From contig JBBPSI010000003.1 in NCBI GenBank assembly GCA_038093515.1, forward strand, positions 248,001 through 312,000: a stretch of DNA of 64,000 nucleotides. The letters are read 5' to 3'. This stretch comes from Butyriboletus loyo (lineage: Eukaryota > Basidiomycota > Agaricomycetes > Boletales > Boletaceae). Shown in pieces: positions 1 to 12,200 of this stretch. The translations under genes and the position numbers were made by a program. Within the stretch, counting starts at the first letter, position 1; the number at the start of each line of letters is the position of its first letter. The notes below the pieces were generated by a model. The model saw only the letters and a list, made by a program, of their open reading frames with translations. It ran no database searches and was not told the DNA's origin.

Positions 1-1240
1 GCTGTGTGCTACGGAAGACGACCCACCATGTATTTGTGGAGAGCGTGGCGTCATTAACCGTTTTGTCGCCAATCATAGCACAAGTGATAAAAGCGTGAAA
101 CATGAAATCTTCCGCAATAAAGGTTCCGTTATTGTAGAGGTATCGGAAGATAGGAACGGATAGGAAAGTCGGAGGCGCATTGCCACGCGCACCATTCCCT
201 GTGAGCATACCGATGTACCACAGGGCATGGATAGCAACTTGCATCGGGTTGTACACGTCACTAAGCACTCGGCGGATCCGTAACGCGACTGAAGTGGAAG
301 CTTTACTCGGCTTCCCTTGATATCTAGATCATATAAAAGTTAGGTCTGAATGGGTCAGGACTTACGTGACGCACTGGAAACGGAAGCTTCCCTGAAGATA
401 GGGTTGAATGACAAGTGTATGCACCCATTCGGAGGTCCAATTGGCCAAGGCTGTGACCAAAAGCCTATCGTTTTCACCAAAGGGCAGTTCGGCGGGCATA
501 CTAGAGATCACAGGAGCATCGACAGGACGCCCGCCAGAGGTATCACCGCTCCCTACAGCAGTGGATTGGATCGGCGACATTCCTGAGACATTGATGACTC
601 CACAGCGGAGGAGAATCTCGCCAACTCGGCGTCTACCCTCGGAAAGGTCCTCACGCGAGTATGGACTGATGGCGACATTGGGCTGAATGGGTGAGATGCC
701 CGAACCTGGTGCGACGAGGGATGTCCACTCGTGAGGGTGGAAAGCAATGTGCTCTCGGAGCCGGGTGGCATTGGGAAGCTGCTCTACGGCCCGAAGTCCT
801 TGGGTTCGAAACTCCGTCATAGCAGAACTATTCCTAGCCACGTCGACGGGAGAGCAGTCGTTTGGGGGGATACCGTTGGAACCAAGAGAAGATGAAGCCG
901 CCACAGCATTGGGCTCAATGTCATGCACTTTCCGTTCCTGGGTCCATGCGTCCGAATCGTGGCAATCCACTCTGGCCACGCGGTCAAAGTGAATTGTCGG
1001 GTGGGGACGTGACGAATGGGAGGACAAGTCATCCACGAATATACCATTGATTGAGGCGGTAGCAGGCGAGCGATGTAGAATGTTGGATATGTCGGTCAAC
1101 GAATTGCGTGCAGGGGGTATGGAGAGGTCTGGTGAGCAGCCCAAGCGGCGTGGGCTAAAAGCATCCATTGGAGGTTTGAGAACGATGCCCAAACGACCCA
1201 CTTCCTTTGTACTTGCCGAGGACTGTAGTGCAGAGATCAT
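1..1240 (-). CDS. PHO80/Pcl-type cyclin-domain protein (3' end outside window)
   Basis: Two exons are visible, 366-1240 and 1-323, joined by a 42 bp GT-AG intron (324-365). The first 250 residues are Ser/Pro-rich and probably disordered. The second exon reads VALRIRRVLSDVYNPMQVAI, then a stretch with MFHAFITCAMIGDKTVNDAT and a Trp pair, which resembles the helices of fungal PHO80/Pcl cyclin domains (the usual A-x-K-x-x-x-D-x-T...W pattern). Such cyclins bind PHO85-like CDKs in phosphate sensing or polarity. The start ATG at 1240 follows no upstream in-frame exon that I can see. The reading frame runs off the left edge, so the length is unknown. The family call is by motif resemblance only. 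Confidence 0.6.
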
Positions 1241-1759
1241 GAGAATAACAGCAAAATGGAGAACGATGATTGGAATGTTAGGAAGAGAGAAATTCCTGGA
1301 GCCTTTTGTACTTTTCCCTCATCCTCGAAATGACAACCACTTGACGTTGTGTACACAGTGCTTTCTACAAATTTCGATCTGTGCTTTGACCCCAGTGGCG
1401 TCTAAAGATGTCTTTCGGACAAAGCGGGCGGCACACTGCCACCACCACAAAGAAAGCAACTCCCTGTGGACACCAGTGGACAACGTGCGGAAAAGGGAAG
1501 TGTGGTGACCATTGATAAGACGAACAAAGCAGGGAGAAATGCGCGTTGATCATCGCATTTGCTTTGGTCACCCTTTGGGTATCTAAAAAGGCAAGTCGTC
1601 CTATATCTCTGCTAATGTTTCGTGGGCACTTGGTCCCGTGTGGTCGGTGTTTCATTCGACATTGTGAGCACTGCAAAAGCACAATAAAAAACGCGACATT
1701 ACATTATGATGCTTAGGAATGGTACATATCCCGTGCCAATTACAACGATCGATAACAAT
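1241..1759. other. spacer between the cyclin and cactin genes
   Basis: This 519 bp stretch holds the presumed promoter of the cyclin gene (start 1240) and the 3' flank of cactin (stop at 1760). Open frames here are short, lack splice support and show no recognisable motif. No tRNA, repeat or element was seen. Confidence 0.5.
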
Positions 1760-4198
1760 TTACTTGCGATAGAACTGGGAAATGTTGGACACTGCAGCAT
1801 GCTGAAAAGGCGAGAAAACTCACATTACGGCGGAAATTGAACCAGAGAGATAGGCATCCTCTGTCAAAGCTACTTCGAAAACCACTAATAGAGAATCAGC
1901 ATTATAGCATGCAAACTTACTGGTATGTTTCGTGTCTCTCACCGTTTATGAGAAAACTCCCATTCTCGATTGACAATCCTAAATGCAATATCCTCGTAGG
2001 GAGGTCCCGCACTGAAATACAGCAGCACTGTGTCCTCGTTGCCTGGTTCCTTCACGATTTTGTACGTAGGCGCCTTCGATTTGTCGATCAGGTCCGGGTA
2101 GAAGATGTTGAACTAGAAGAGAGTACATCAGATAAAACTTGACTAACATCACGGGAAGAGGTGCATGCCTTGTAACCTTGTACAACTTTCGGCGGAGGGT
2201 TATCCACACTATGAGACGAAAAATCAGCATGACAGTCATGCCACAGATAAAAAACATGTACTCGTAATGTGTCTGATTATACTTGTTCCACTCATATCCA
2301 GTGTGCACGCGGTTGAAGTATCGCGGCTTCCGTGGACGGTATTTATCTTCCCAATTGTAAGATGTGGGTTGAATGATATCCTCCTCGAGATTGAACAATT
2401 CCTCTTCTTCGTCGAGTTCTCTCTCTGCTTCTGCCCTGTACAAAGCCTCAGAGGCAAGATCGGCACCGCTTGCGACTTCAGGCACTTCCACCTGCGGGAC
2501 TGCCTGCGTCGCTTTTGGCACGTAGCGAGACGCAGCTACTGCGCAGCGTTGCTCCAACTTGACGAAAGAATCAGGAAAGCTGAAGATGATTATCTTATAG
2601 ATAACGCACCAGTCCTCGCGTCTCATCCTTTTCGGTCACAATAGTAAATTCGCATTCGTCAGGTCGGAGCTTGGTAATATCAATGAGAGATGGGCTCATG
2701 GAACGATCGTAAGGCTGGATGCGTTCTGTTGAAACGTCGGGTTCGCCTTGGGCACTGGCGGACACAATAACACGGGCATCTGCTATGCCTTGCACGGCTG
2801 ACTGAGCAACACCTGCCAATAGCTCTTCCTGTGCTTGCAAGGCTTCATCTCGTTGGTGTTTCCGGAGTTGTTCCAATCGATTGCGAACCACAACTTCATG
2901 CAAACTCTTGAGCTTAGCCTGAAAGCTATGTAAATGACAAATCCAACGCTATCAGGACCCGAAAGTACCTTGGCTTTGCAGACGAGTAACTTCTTTAATA
3001 AACCCTCCCAGTAATCTGTGTCAACGGGTTCCCCGCTGGCGAGCTTGGCTTGGATCTGCTTCTGAAGGGCAGCAAGGTGTTCATAACTCTTTCCAGAAAG
3101 AAGCATGGTTATGTCCGCCTCCACAGCGGCACCGGCTTCACCCATACGTTGACTAGTTTTGATTTTGTCTAGACGATCCTTGCAGACGACCATCATGTTC
3201 TGGAATGAAAAGTTAGTCAAAGCAACGAAGAGCAAAGCAAATCTTATCGCACAGTCCAAAAGTCGATGTTGATGTCAGAATCTTCAAGTGAAATGTAACG
3301 TTCGATGTCGTCGTGTAGTTCTTCCACTTGGTCCGGTGACAAATTCTGTGGTTCAAATCAGCCCGGCTAATAACAGTCCACATTTAAGAAAGAAAAACAT
3401 ACGTCAAAGATATTGTAGGGTTCGTCGAGGTCGATTTCGAGGCCTGCGTCGACCTCCTCTTCATCTTTCACAGGGTGCACATAGCGAAGATTGAGTGCCA
3501 GAAAATCAACAGCCTTTGCTCTCTTCTCTTTTATGCGAATTGCTGCACGAGCACGTTCTTGTTGGAGTTGAAATTCGCCGTCCTTGGCTATCCAGTCAGA
3601 CATCTGAGCGGATTCAGCTAGCCTTTTCATCTTCATCTCTTCCTCCTCCCGTAGTCTCTGCTCTACTTCCCTGGCCGCTCTTCTCCGGTTCAACCGCTCC
3701 AACTCCTCTTTTGCCTCCTGTTTTCGAATAGCATCCCTGCGTTGTGCTTCTGCTAAGGACAATCCCTGCTTCCTTTCTTTCTCAGTCTTCTTGTGCCAAC
3801 GGAATTGTTGTCCAAGATTGACATCGTGGAACGGATTGTCCGTTGCACTGTAAACGCTGAGTTCTGCGACACGACGGACCTCTTCCTCTTCCCTTATTCT
3901 TTTCTTTTCTGATTTTCTCGCCCTTCGTTCCTCTGATCTGTCCCGCTTTCGTCTGAATGACTACGAGTTGAGCTGAGTGGTTGGAGCGATAGTACCTGGA
4001 AACTTACTTCTTTTCTTTTCGGTCCTCTCCATGGCTGCCTGTGCTCCGGTCCTTTTTATGCCTTGAACGGTCATCGTGGTCGTGGTCGCTAGTACGACTT
4101 GGCGGGGAGTTCTTGTACTCAACAATGTCATGTGAGTCGTGATATCCACCCTCGCGCTGTATGTCGTGCCCAGGCGAAGGGGAGCGGTAACGAGTCAT
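1760..4198 (-). CDS. Cactin, spliceosome-associated protein
   Basis: Ten exons, complement of 1760-1774, 1824-1884, 1943-2112, 2169-2208, 2262-2557, 2610-2918, 2969-3199, 3253-3345, 3403-3952 and 4008-4198, give about 651 aa. The N-terminus is a charged RS/RD-like segment (MTRYRSPSPGHDIQ), then a long Glu/Arg coiled coil, then the mid domain with INIDFW and NMMVVCKDRL. The C-terminal cactin domain shows KYRPRKPRYFNRVHTGYEWN, NPPPKVVQGYKFNIFYPDL, GPPYEDIAFRIVNREWEFSH and ends LWFNFRRNFYRK. Cactins work in pre-mRNA splicing and genome stability. The intron at 2113-2168 begins with GC (AAG|GCATGC): the conserved GYKFNIFYP string leaves no GT alternative. The last coding exon is only five codons including the stop. 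The start ATG lies 142 bp from the divergent ClpX start. Confidence 0.93.
2113..2168 (-). other. GC-AG intron in cactin
   Basis: Donor AAG|GCATGC and acceptor TTCTAG, 56 bp. The flanking codons rebuild GYK|FNIFYP, a conserved cactin string, so the unusual donor is required to keep the protein. Confidence 0.85.
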
Positions 4199-4340
4199 GA
4201 TGGGTAGAGAGAGAAGGGGCGATTGTAGAATACGGGCTGTGCCAGTGGAGTGTAGTAGCTGAGCCTGTGCCCACACACCTACCCTAATGCGCACGGCTTA
4301 CGTTCTCACCACATAATCGTTCTCTACTACTAGTACATTA

Positions 4341-6680
4341 ATGATATCTAGAAGCCGACTGGCTCGACGTGCTCGTTCCTTTCAACCCCTCGCATGTCGT
4401 CTCCGGACACAGGCACAACCATATGACTATGTCCCACGAGAGGAGTCAAATGACCGCGCTTTCGTGCGCTCAGCAGGCGTCGCTACTCCGAGACAGGTAT
4501 TGCTCTCTCAGCATTTGGGGAAGGAGATGGCTTACTGTTCGTGGTACAGCTCGTGAAATACCTCGACGAATTTGTGATCGGACAGGAAAATGCGAAGAAG
4601 GTCCTGTCCGTCGCGTATGTGTTCCGGTCTAGATCTTAGCAGCTGGGTTTAACGAAGCGCAGTGTGTTCAACCATTACAATCGAGTACGTGCAAACCTCG
4701 CTGCTGTCGAGGATCAGTCGGACACGCAAGGCTGGGACGTAGTCAATCCATCAGATGGTGTGTCCCAACAATGTCGGTAGTACGGCACACACAGCCTTAA
4801 AGAGTGTTTGATAGCGCGGTTTGGTATCACGTCCGCACAAATACATCCACATCCCCAACGCCTTACACCACCCCATTTGCCCCTACAGCATCGGCATACA
4901 TACCCTCTGTTCGAAAAGAGTAACGTCTTGGTGATGTGAAAAAATGATTCTTTTGCAATGAAGTAAGACTCACCGAGTCAATTTCACAGAGGGCCGACAG
5001 GATCGGGTAAGACCAACAGATCCATCAACTTGTGCGGCATATTGACCCTTATGACCAGGCAAGACACTTCTGGCACGTACATTGGCGAGAGTACTTGATG
5101 TTCCATTCTCTGTCAGCGATGCAACGTCATTTACACAAGTACATGTTGCGTTCCTTGTACTTGTGCCATCCTGACAATAATTACGCCAGGCGGGATGTTA
5201 GTTTGCAGGTTGCAGATGTTGGGTTTTCCACTAACTTCGCACTAGATGTAGGAGAAGATGTAGAGATGGCGATCCAGCGGCTGGTGTGTATTTCTGATCG
5301 TCGAGGACCAACACATAACAAAGATTATATGCAGCTTCAGGCAGCCAACTGGGATCCTGCTCGAGCCAGGTACCATCGACTGTCCTGATCAGTCTTGTTG
5401 TCCACCTCACGCATTTAACATAGCTCTGGCATAGTTTATATCGACGAGGCTGACAAGATTGCTCGCAAAACAAGTAGCACCGGTATCGAAGGTTCCCGCG
5501 ATGTCGGTGGAGAAGGTGTACAGCAGGCTTTATTACGCATGATGGAAGGGTCCGTGGTCACTGTCCAGGGCAAATCATCTGGCCTTGAACCTCCAAGCGC
5601 GGCCGGAGAGGGACGGTCCAGACCTGGGACGAGGGGACAGAGCCCCGTTCCACGTGAGTTGTGTCTTATCTTCCTTTGGCTTGATTGGCGTGTTCACTGA
5701 TTCGTTGACAGCACGGCCGGATACGTATAATATCGACACGTCGAACGTTCTGTTCATACTGAGCGGCGCATTTGTTGGTCTGGATACTGTGGTGAAGCGA
5801 AGGGTGTCGAAAGGTGTATGTGACCAGTCTTATACTCGACTATCAGTGACAGGGACCTTACCAATGCTTGATAGTCTATCGGCTTTACCGCTACTTTAGC
5901 GCCGAAAGACGACGAAACAGAAAGCGGAGGATTCCTGCCATTCTTCACTCCCAACCGGGGATCGTCGCACAACATTCTCGATCTAGTAGAGCCTTCAGGT
6001 AGGTTTCCTTATCCAAGTTCCACCTCCACTGACTTAGACGCTGCAGATCTGGTCAAATATGGGTAAACACACATTCCGTTTCCCACTTCTTTCACCTCAC
6101 CAATATACAGTTTCATCCCCGAATTTATCTCGCGTCTACCTTCTATAACTACCCTTTCTCCCCTTACAATTCCCGACCTACGACGGATCCTAACTGAAGT
6201 TCGTGGTTCCCTTGTCTCACAATACACCGCGTTGTTTGGCTACTCAGGCGTGGAAATCCGCTTCACGAGCGCGGCCCTCGACCAGATATGTCGCAAGGCT
6301 TCCGAGAGGGGCGGTGGCGCCAGAGGCCTCAGGGGGATTATGGTCAGTCTACGACATGATATCTATACTAGATCTAATGCATTGCTTAGGAAGCACTGCT
6401 TTTAGAGCCGATGTACGAAGTTCCGTGAGTATCGGTAGATTGTTATCCTCCCTTTTCATTCGATCTCACATATTGCGAAGGGGATCGGTACGGGTTGTGG
6501 CACTGATTGCATTACGTTGACGCTGATGCAGGTGTCTACTAGACCGTTCGTTATGTACTTATCAACGAGGAAGTCGTGCTCGGTAAGAAGCAGGCAACGT
6601 ATTGGTCACGGGGGGAGGGCCCAGCTTTTTGGGCAGCATGGTCCAAGGAGGAAGAGCTGGCAACAAGGCAACGAGGGTAG
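4341..6680 (+). CDS. mcx1: Mitochondrial ClpX-type AAA+ unfoldase
   Basis: Seventeen exons: 4341-4496, 4550-4614, 4663-4757, 4815-4935, 4990-5006, 5059-5138, 5190-5196, 5246-5283, 5335-5369, 5424-5653, 5712-5815, 5875-5998, 6047-6062, 6111-6342, 6390-6424, 6481-6487, 6543-6680; 499 aa. The Arg-rich start ([14 protein letters not shown]) suits a mitochondrial presequence. Motifs in order: [20 protein letters not shown], Walker [29 protein letters not shown], Walker [76 protein letters not shown], sensor-2 region [20 protein letters not shown]. The zinc-binding domain of bacterial ClpX is absent, as in yeast Mcx1. The yeast relative activates heme synthesis by unfolding ALAS; an ALAS gene lies 30 kb away. 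Exons 7 and 16 are only 7 nt. A loop of about 25 Ser/Pro/Gly residues sits after VTVQGK. Confidence 0.94.
5190..5196 (+). other. 7-nt microexon in ClpX (encodes A-G of TQAGYVGED)
   Basis: The exon GCGGGAT lies between a 51 bp intron (5139-5189, GTACAT..GCCAG) and a 49 bp intron (5197-5245, GTTAGT..ACTAG). Joining CAA|GCGGGAT|ATGTA restores Q-A-G-Y-V in the family-invariant TQAGYVGEDVE string; skipping it shifts the frame. Confidence 0.85.
6481..6487 (+). other. second 7-nt microexon in ClpX (encodes G-S of VPGS)
   Basis: The exon GGGATCG lies between introns 6425-6480 (56 bp) and 6488-6542 (55 bp). It completes the string E-V-P-G-S ahead of [13 protein letters not shown], as in other ClpX proteins. 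Skipping it breaks the frame. Confidence 0.8.
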
Positions 6681-6962
6681 ATTATCTATAGGCGTACTCA
6701 TTTTGTTGGTCTATTGAAACACTGCACATCACAACGGTGTCGTACCGTTCGAGGGACTGTACACAATGGTGTATCAGTAACAGTATAGGCGACAATCGTT
6801 CTGGTATTTCATGGCAATTGTAGGTAAATGCGGAACAGGGTGGTCTACATTATCAAGTTGAAAAACAGGAACGGATGGTAGAACGAAAGGCGGACGGTGG
6901 AACAAAAGTAAACGAAGCGTACTCATGAAAACTCGAACGCTGCGGAGACGAATCGCTGATGA

Positions 6963-7863
6963 TCACTCCTCTTTCTTCTCCTCCGAAGCAACTTCCTTTG
7001 CCTTATCAGCATCATCCTCCGCCTCCTCCTCCGCCTCCTCCTCCGCCTCCTCCTCTTCTTCCTCCTCTTCCTTTGCCTTGTCATTATCCTCTGGCGGCGT
7101 ACCACCTGCATTGGTTATCTGAGCCCTCTCAAACATTTTCTTAAACTCTTTTGCGTCTGTGAAAATAGCCTTAGTAACACGGCCTACGCGGCATTGTCCT
7201 GGCTTACTATCCGAGTTCGCAAAACGAATTGCGAGCGTCTCAGACGTAGGTGGGGATTCTGCATAGTCAGCAGCGACCTTCCACACCCAGCTCCTGTCAG
7301 AACCAATATTTGGTTGGAGGTGCATATCGGAGGTAACTTGAGCGCGTCGTTAGTGAAGCTGGGGACCTGAAGTAATGCAGGATACTCACTCGCATGGTTG
7401 GCGCAGACTTTGAGGGTCTTATCACGTCTCATGACCAAACGAATCTTCTTTGTTTCTCTGTGCTGAAGCAGACGAGCATCGCCCGTGCCCCTTTCTTTCC
7501 ATTCGTTAGCAGCGGTGTCAAATCTGAAAAGCTTTGCGCGCCTAGAGTTTGCGAAATATCATATCAGCAAACATGTTCAATCAACGATGAAGGTATAACC
7601 GAAATCTGCTTACATTTTGAAGAGGACATTTTCGTCCTCTTCATGAGTCTTTGTTTCTACTTGCTCTGTGAGCCTGATAACCGGCTCAAAATGAACATCG
7701 GTCTCTTCTTCCTGCTGTAATCCGTGTCAGATCAGCGTTAGATTGTTGGTCTCGTGAAATGAGTGGCGCGATTGCCTCGATGGGTATCGGGCTGATGGGG
7801 ATTCGCGATGCTATGGTTCTGAGAACTGACCTTTGGTGCGAGAGGATCATTCAAATCCGTCAT
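6963..7863 (-). CDS. Ran-specific GTPase-activating protein 1 (RanBP1/Yrb1)
   Basis: Four exons, complement of 6963-7336, 7390-7541, 7614-7714 and 7831-7863, give 219 aa. The Ran-binding domain is clear: [86 protein letters not shown] and [10 protein letters not shown]. The protein stimulates Ran-GTP hydrolysis at the cytoplasmic side of the nuclear pore. The tail after residue 170 is an acidic run of Glu with Ala, encoded by a GAG/GCG repeat. The 116 bp first intron is longer than usual here. The start lies 208 bp from the divergent p24 gene; the 3' end faces ClpX across 282 bp. Confidence 0.94.
7010..7080 (-). repeat. GAG/GCG trinucleotide tract in the RanBP1 tail
   Basis: On the minus strand the sequence is a run of GAG, GAA and GCG codons (about 70 bp) coding for alternating Glu and Ala near the RanBP1 C-terminus. 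Such in-frame triplet runs usually vary in length between strains; that is an inference. Confidence 0.8.
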
Positions 7864-8071
7864 GGCGAAGGTGGGGGAGAGCACAAGTTACGGAGATCTG
7901 TTAGCGAAGGTGGAGAGAGTAATTATCACGATCACTTTTTGGCGATGTGCTATAAATCCTAAATTATTACCCACTTGTGTCTGGGGTCTCTACGCTACCA
8001 AAAATGGAAACTTTGCACGTGTTGTCCAAGCTACGTACTACTACTCTAACAAATTAATCCTCCCAGTCCAA

Positions 8072-8949
8072 ATGTCGCACCGACAACTTGCCTCCCGACT
8101 TGCCCTCTTCTGTATTTCGCTGCTCGCACTTTCTCCGGCTCTCGTCTTTGGACACAAGATTCACATACCGGCATCGACCAAGGAGTGTTTCTTTGAAGAC
8201 CTTCACGAACATGACCAGGTGCATATCACTTCGCTGTGTGTTGCTTTTTTAAATTGGCCATCCCAGATGACTGTCACGTACCAAGTTGGAGAAGGTGGCC
8301 ATCTTGATATCGACTTCTGGGTACGATTTTCCCGTATTCCATCTCTTGCATGCCCATCTATTCTTTTGCAGCTCACGGACCCAGAAGGGAGCGTTTTGAC
8401 AAAGCAGATCAGACAAAGCACCGGCTCAACCTCGATAACAGCAGAGAAAGACGGCCGGTACGAGTACTGCTTTTCCAACCAGATGAGCACAATGGCGGAC
8501 AAGGAAGTTAGGTATGCGCACCATTCTCGAGACTGGACAACCCACCTAGACGCATTCTTAATGCATACCATAGTTTCAATGTTCACGGTATCATATACAT
8601 CTCGGAAGATGGTTAGTCTGCTCTTCATTCCGCCATCCTTGCTAACTATAGTCACCGTGGTTAGAGGACATCGTTGCACCTGTCGAGCGCGAAATCCGCT
8701 CGCTAGCAATTGGGCTCCTAGCGGTCAAGGATGAACAGGAGTACATCGTCGTGCGCGAGAGGCGGCACCGTGACACTGCCGAGTCTACCAATGATCGTGT
8801 TAAATGGTGGTCGGTCCTGCAAGCCGTGGTCCTCTTTTCGGTGGTTGCATGGCAAGTATATTATCTGAAGGTGAGTCTCACGAAATCTTTAGTGCTCGCG
8901 TTATTGACAGATTTACCAGTCATTCTTCGAGGTCAAACGTATAATTTGA
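8072..8949 (+). CDS. p24 family ER-Golgi cargo receptor (Emp24-like)
   Basis: Six exons, 8072-8218, 8267-8320, 8372-8511, 8574-8611, 8665-8870 and 8911-8949, give 207 aa. A cleavable signal peptide ends near LALSPALVFG. The GOLD domain follows with KECFFEDL, MTVTYQVGEGGHLDIDFWLT, ITAEKDGRYEYCFSNQMS and VSFNVHGIIY, including the two cysteines expected to form the GOLD disulphide. A short coiled coil precedes one membrane span (VVLFSVVAWQVYYL). The tail IYQSFFEVKRII carries the Phe pair and basic residues used for COPII/COPI binding. p24 proteins form heteromers in COPII vesicles and help sort GPI proteins. The sequence is closest in feel to the beta (Emp24) class, judged from memory. Confidence 0.9.
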
Positions 8950-9266
8950 CCTTGTACACGTTCGACCTCCACCAGTCTCGATACACATGAACACCATCTC
9001 CAAAAGTGATTGCGCATTAATAAGGACAATACATAACAATGTGCATAGATCTAGGATAACAACGGTTAGCATGTGGGAGATGGAAGCTGCAGAAAACAGA
9101 TCGCTCCCTCCGTCCATCAAAGAGTGGCAAACATTTACATGAGGGTAAAAAAACAAAAACGATAATCATGGGCGAATGTCAACAAAATGATACATATCAT
9201 ACAATGCAAGAGCTCCGCCCTTGATCAGTGGTAATGGAACAAGTGTGCTGCCGCATGAAGTGGTAT
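8950..9266. other. convergent 3' spacer, p24 / kinesin-8
   Basis: These 317 bp carry both 3' flanks. AT-rich stretches (AAAAAACAAAAACG, ACATAACAATG) may act in 3' end formation. No gene or repeat was recognised. Confidence 0.5.
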
Positions 9267-12200
9267 TTAGCGCCATGACGGTTTTGAGTGATTAAGTCTC
9301 ATGCTTGTATCTGCGCTGATACTGGCATTTGGATCTGCTCCCGGAACAGTTAATGTAGCCACGCTGGACAACACGGTTGGTCCCTTGACCCTCAAGGACC
9401 TTGACACGTTTCCCAGCAACGAAAGTCTCTTGGGTCGTTTTGCGGGTGATCTGCCAATGGTTTCCGCACATCGTGGACCGCCGGTCTCAGGAATCTCATC
9501 CGCGATTGATGATGGCTGTGGGATCATGCTTGATCTTCGACGCGTTCTTTCGCTACGCAATGGACCAACATTTGATCGCCTGCGTATACCCTTGGCGGAA
9601 GATGCACCAAGACGTGGGGTAGATGTGGGAAGGCGACGAGTGGGACTGTCACTGTGCTCGCCTTTCTTGGGGATATGCAGGGCGGAAGTGTCGTCGTTGA
9701 TCGTGGAGAGGTTCATGCTTCTCTCAGAGAGCGGCGGTACTCGTCTGACTGGTGAGCCGTTTTCCTCCGCTTCCTGTAGACATCCAAGTGACGTCGCACC
9801 CTTTGTTTTGAGGAATCCAGGATCAAGTCGACTTAGCCTAGGGCGCCTGAAAGTACTGGACCGCAGATTTGAGGACAGTCCGGACGAAGAAGGCAAGGTG
9901 GACGACCTTGCGTTAGGAACAGTGACAAAACTAAGGTTGAGACTGTCGTCAGTTCGTTCGTCTTCCCACTCGTTCTCTGAACCCGCAACTGAGTGACTGC
10001 GACAAATGCTCTCTGCGCTGTCACTCGAAATAATGGAGATTATCGGTGGATTCTCTTTCTGTCCCGCATCATCTAGGTCCCCTTTCCCTGCTTCGTCCCG
10101 CCATTGGACGACCTTCTTTGCCTTGTCAGAAACTCGACGGTACGGCTGGCCGATGCTGGAACGCAGCGACTTGCGTGGGGATTTATACGCTTTTCGTGGT
10201 GATGCAATGTTGTTATATGATGACCATCTCGAAGATTTGGCAGCAGGCCTTAAGGCTGAGCTAGAGGCGATGCGAGTGAACGGTTGTAAAGCGGTCTGGT
10301 TGCCAACCCCTTCGATGGAGGTACCCCCACCGTGAGCAGCATACATCGCTGTGGTCTTTCCAATTAGAGCAGCAAGCGTATCGTCGTTTTTCCCTGCAGT
10401 GACACTCAACGATGTTGCAACGGCCTTCACAGCTCCCTCAAACCCATCTTTCCCGTCCTCCACTGCCGTCTTCAAAACACATGAAGCCTCCCTGAGAACG
10501 ACGGTACACCGCCCGATCATCCCAAGAAGGGTCACAACCAATTCTGCTTGCGAACGGAAAGATTCCTTGAAAGCGTCTCTCTCAGCCTCCGCACTGATCC
10601 GGTCCATTTCGACCTTACGCCATTTCGCATCTGCCTTGACATTCTCGATGCTATATTCTTCGAGTCTGTCGGAGCGACGTTCACTGACTGCACGAAGAGT
10701 AGCCTCAAAAATGTTGCGCGAATTTTGTGAGCGAGTAAGGCGTGCGTTTAAAGAAGAATCCGACTTGATTGCCTGTTCTTCCGGACCGGCGAGAGCCTGT
10801 AAGAGAGCCCGTTCGGCTTCGAGATCGGGAGAAGGTGGAGATGAAGAGCAGTCAGTCATCAACGCGTCGATTTGGGCGACGCGAGCACGGATGGCAAATA
10901 GTTTGTCCTCTGCGGCGGATATCTTGCCAGCACAGGACGCGCCGTCAATGATTGATGCCTGCATCTGCTCCATTCGCACCTGCATGTCTTGCTTCGCGCG
11001 TTCGACTTCGGCGTCGGCTTCCGCCCTCTTGCATCTGGCGATATCATTTTCGGTGCAGAGTTTTCCCGCGAGTCTGGCTTTGAGTTCGGAAACTTCGATA
11101 TTGAGGCGATTAATGGCTTCGACATATCGACCAACATGTCGCTCAACATTGACAACATTGCGGGTGATCACCTTCGTTTTGATCTTCGTGGCACGCTCGG
11201 CGTATACAAGGGTGTTGTGGGTATCGTCAAAATGTTGAGAGGTAGGTGCTATGCAGACGACCATGACAGTCTTGCAATTTCCGCCCAAGGAAAATTTAAG
11301 TAGACGGGTAAGCTTGCTATTGCGGTACGGGACATGTCGAATGGCACCCCCACTCTCGCAGAGTGCGTTAATACAATTACCCAGTGCGAGTAGAGATTTG
11401 TTGATGTTGGCCCCCTCGACCATCCGCTGGCCCATATTAGATGTAGCGGCGGCCCGCTCGCTGCCAGCCAAGTCGATGATGGAGAGTGTGGCGACTGTTC
11501 GCTGCTCAGTCAATGAGGCGGTCCGTGGGGATTGGGTAACATGTACTTGGAGAACGGCGTGCGAACGAGATGAAGTTTCGTTCGCGTGCGTAGGTGATTG
11601 TGTTCGGCGCGAGTTACCTTGAAGGACGATCTGTTTGACCTCTTCGGCGCTGGTAGGGCGTAATTCGACAAGGCCAACGACTTTGACGACTTTGTCTTCG
11701 CGGATCTGGAGACCGCCTCGTGGGGTAGGAGTACCGGGTTCGGTGAGAAGATCGCGAATTTCTTCGTTATAGATCTCAAGGAATGTGACAACTACCTCGG
11801 TGATCCAATCATCTCTGCGGTCTTCGATGCGTTGGAATAGATCAGCCATAGTGAGGTAGATTATGCCTGGATCTGCCTCTGTCCCACTAATGGTGTGGGT
11901 CTTTCCGCAACCTGTTGCCTGTGAGGCGATTAGCGACAGCACAGCGTCAGAACGTGTTGAATAGCGTACGCCGTACGCAAATACAGTAGTGTTGTAGCCG
12001 TCTAGCAGCCTACTAAGCAACGGCTTTGCGGTAGCTGCATACACCTCCTCCTGTCTTGTCGCCCCATCGAAAACTCTATCGAACATGAACCTCTTGTCCT
12101 TGTACCGCTTCGTTCCCGGGGGCATAAAACCCCGTTCGACGAATGCACGTGCCTTGTCCTTCTCGTCGGGATCGAAAGTGAGGATGCGATCATCCACTAT

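Noticed and set aside
1365..1682. 105-codon minus-strand open frame upstream of the cyclin gene
   Set aside because: No splice or motif support; composition like intergenic DNA.
7010..7080. Ser/Ala-rich plus-strand frames over the RanBP1 tail
   Set aside because: They are antisense shadows of the GAG/GCG repeat.
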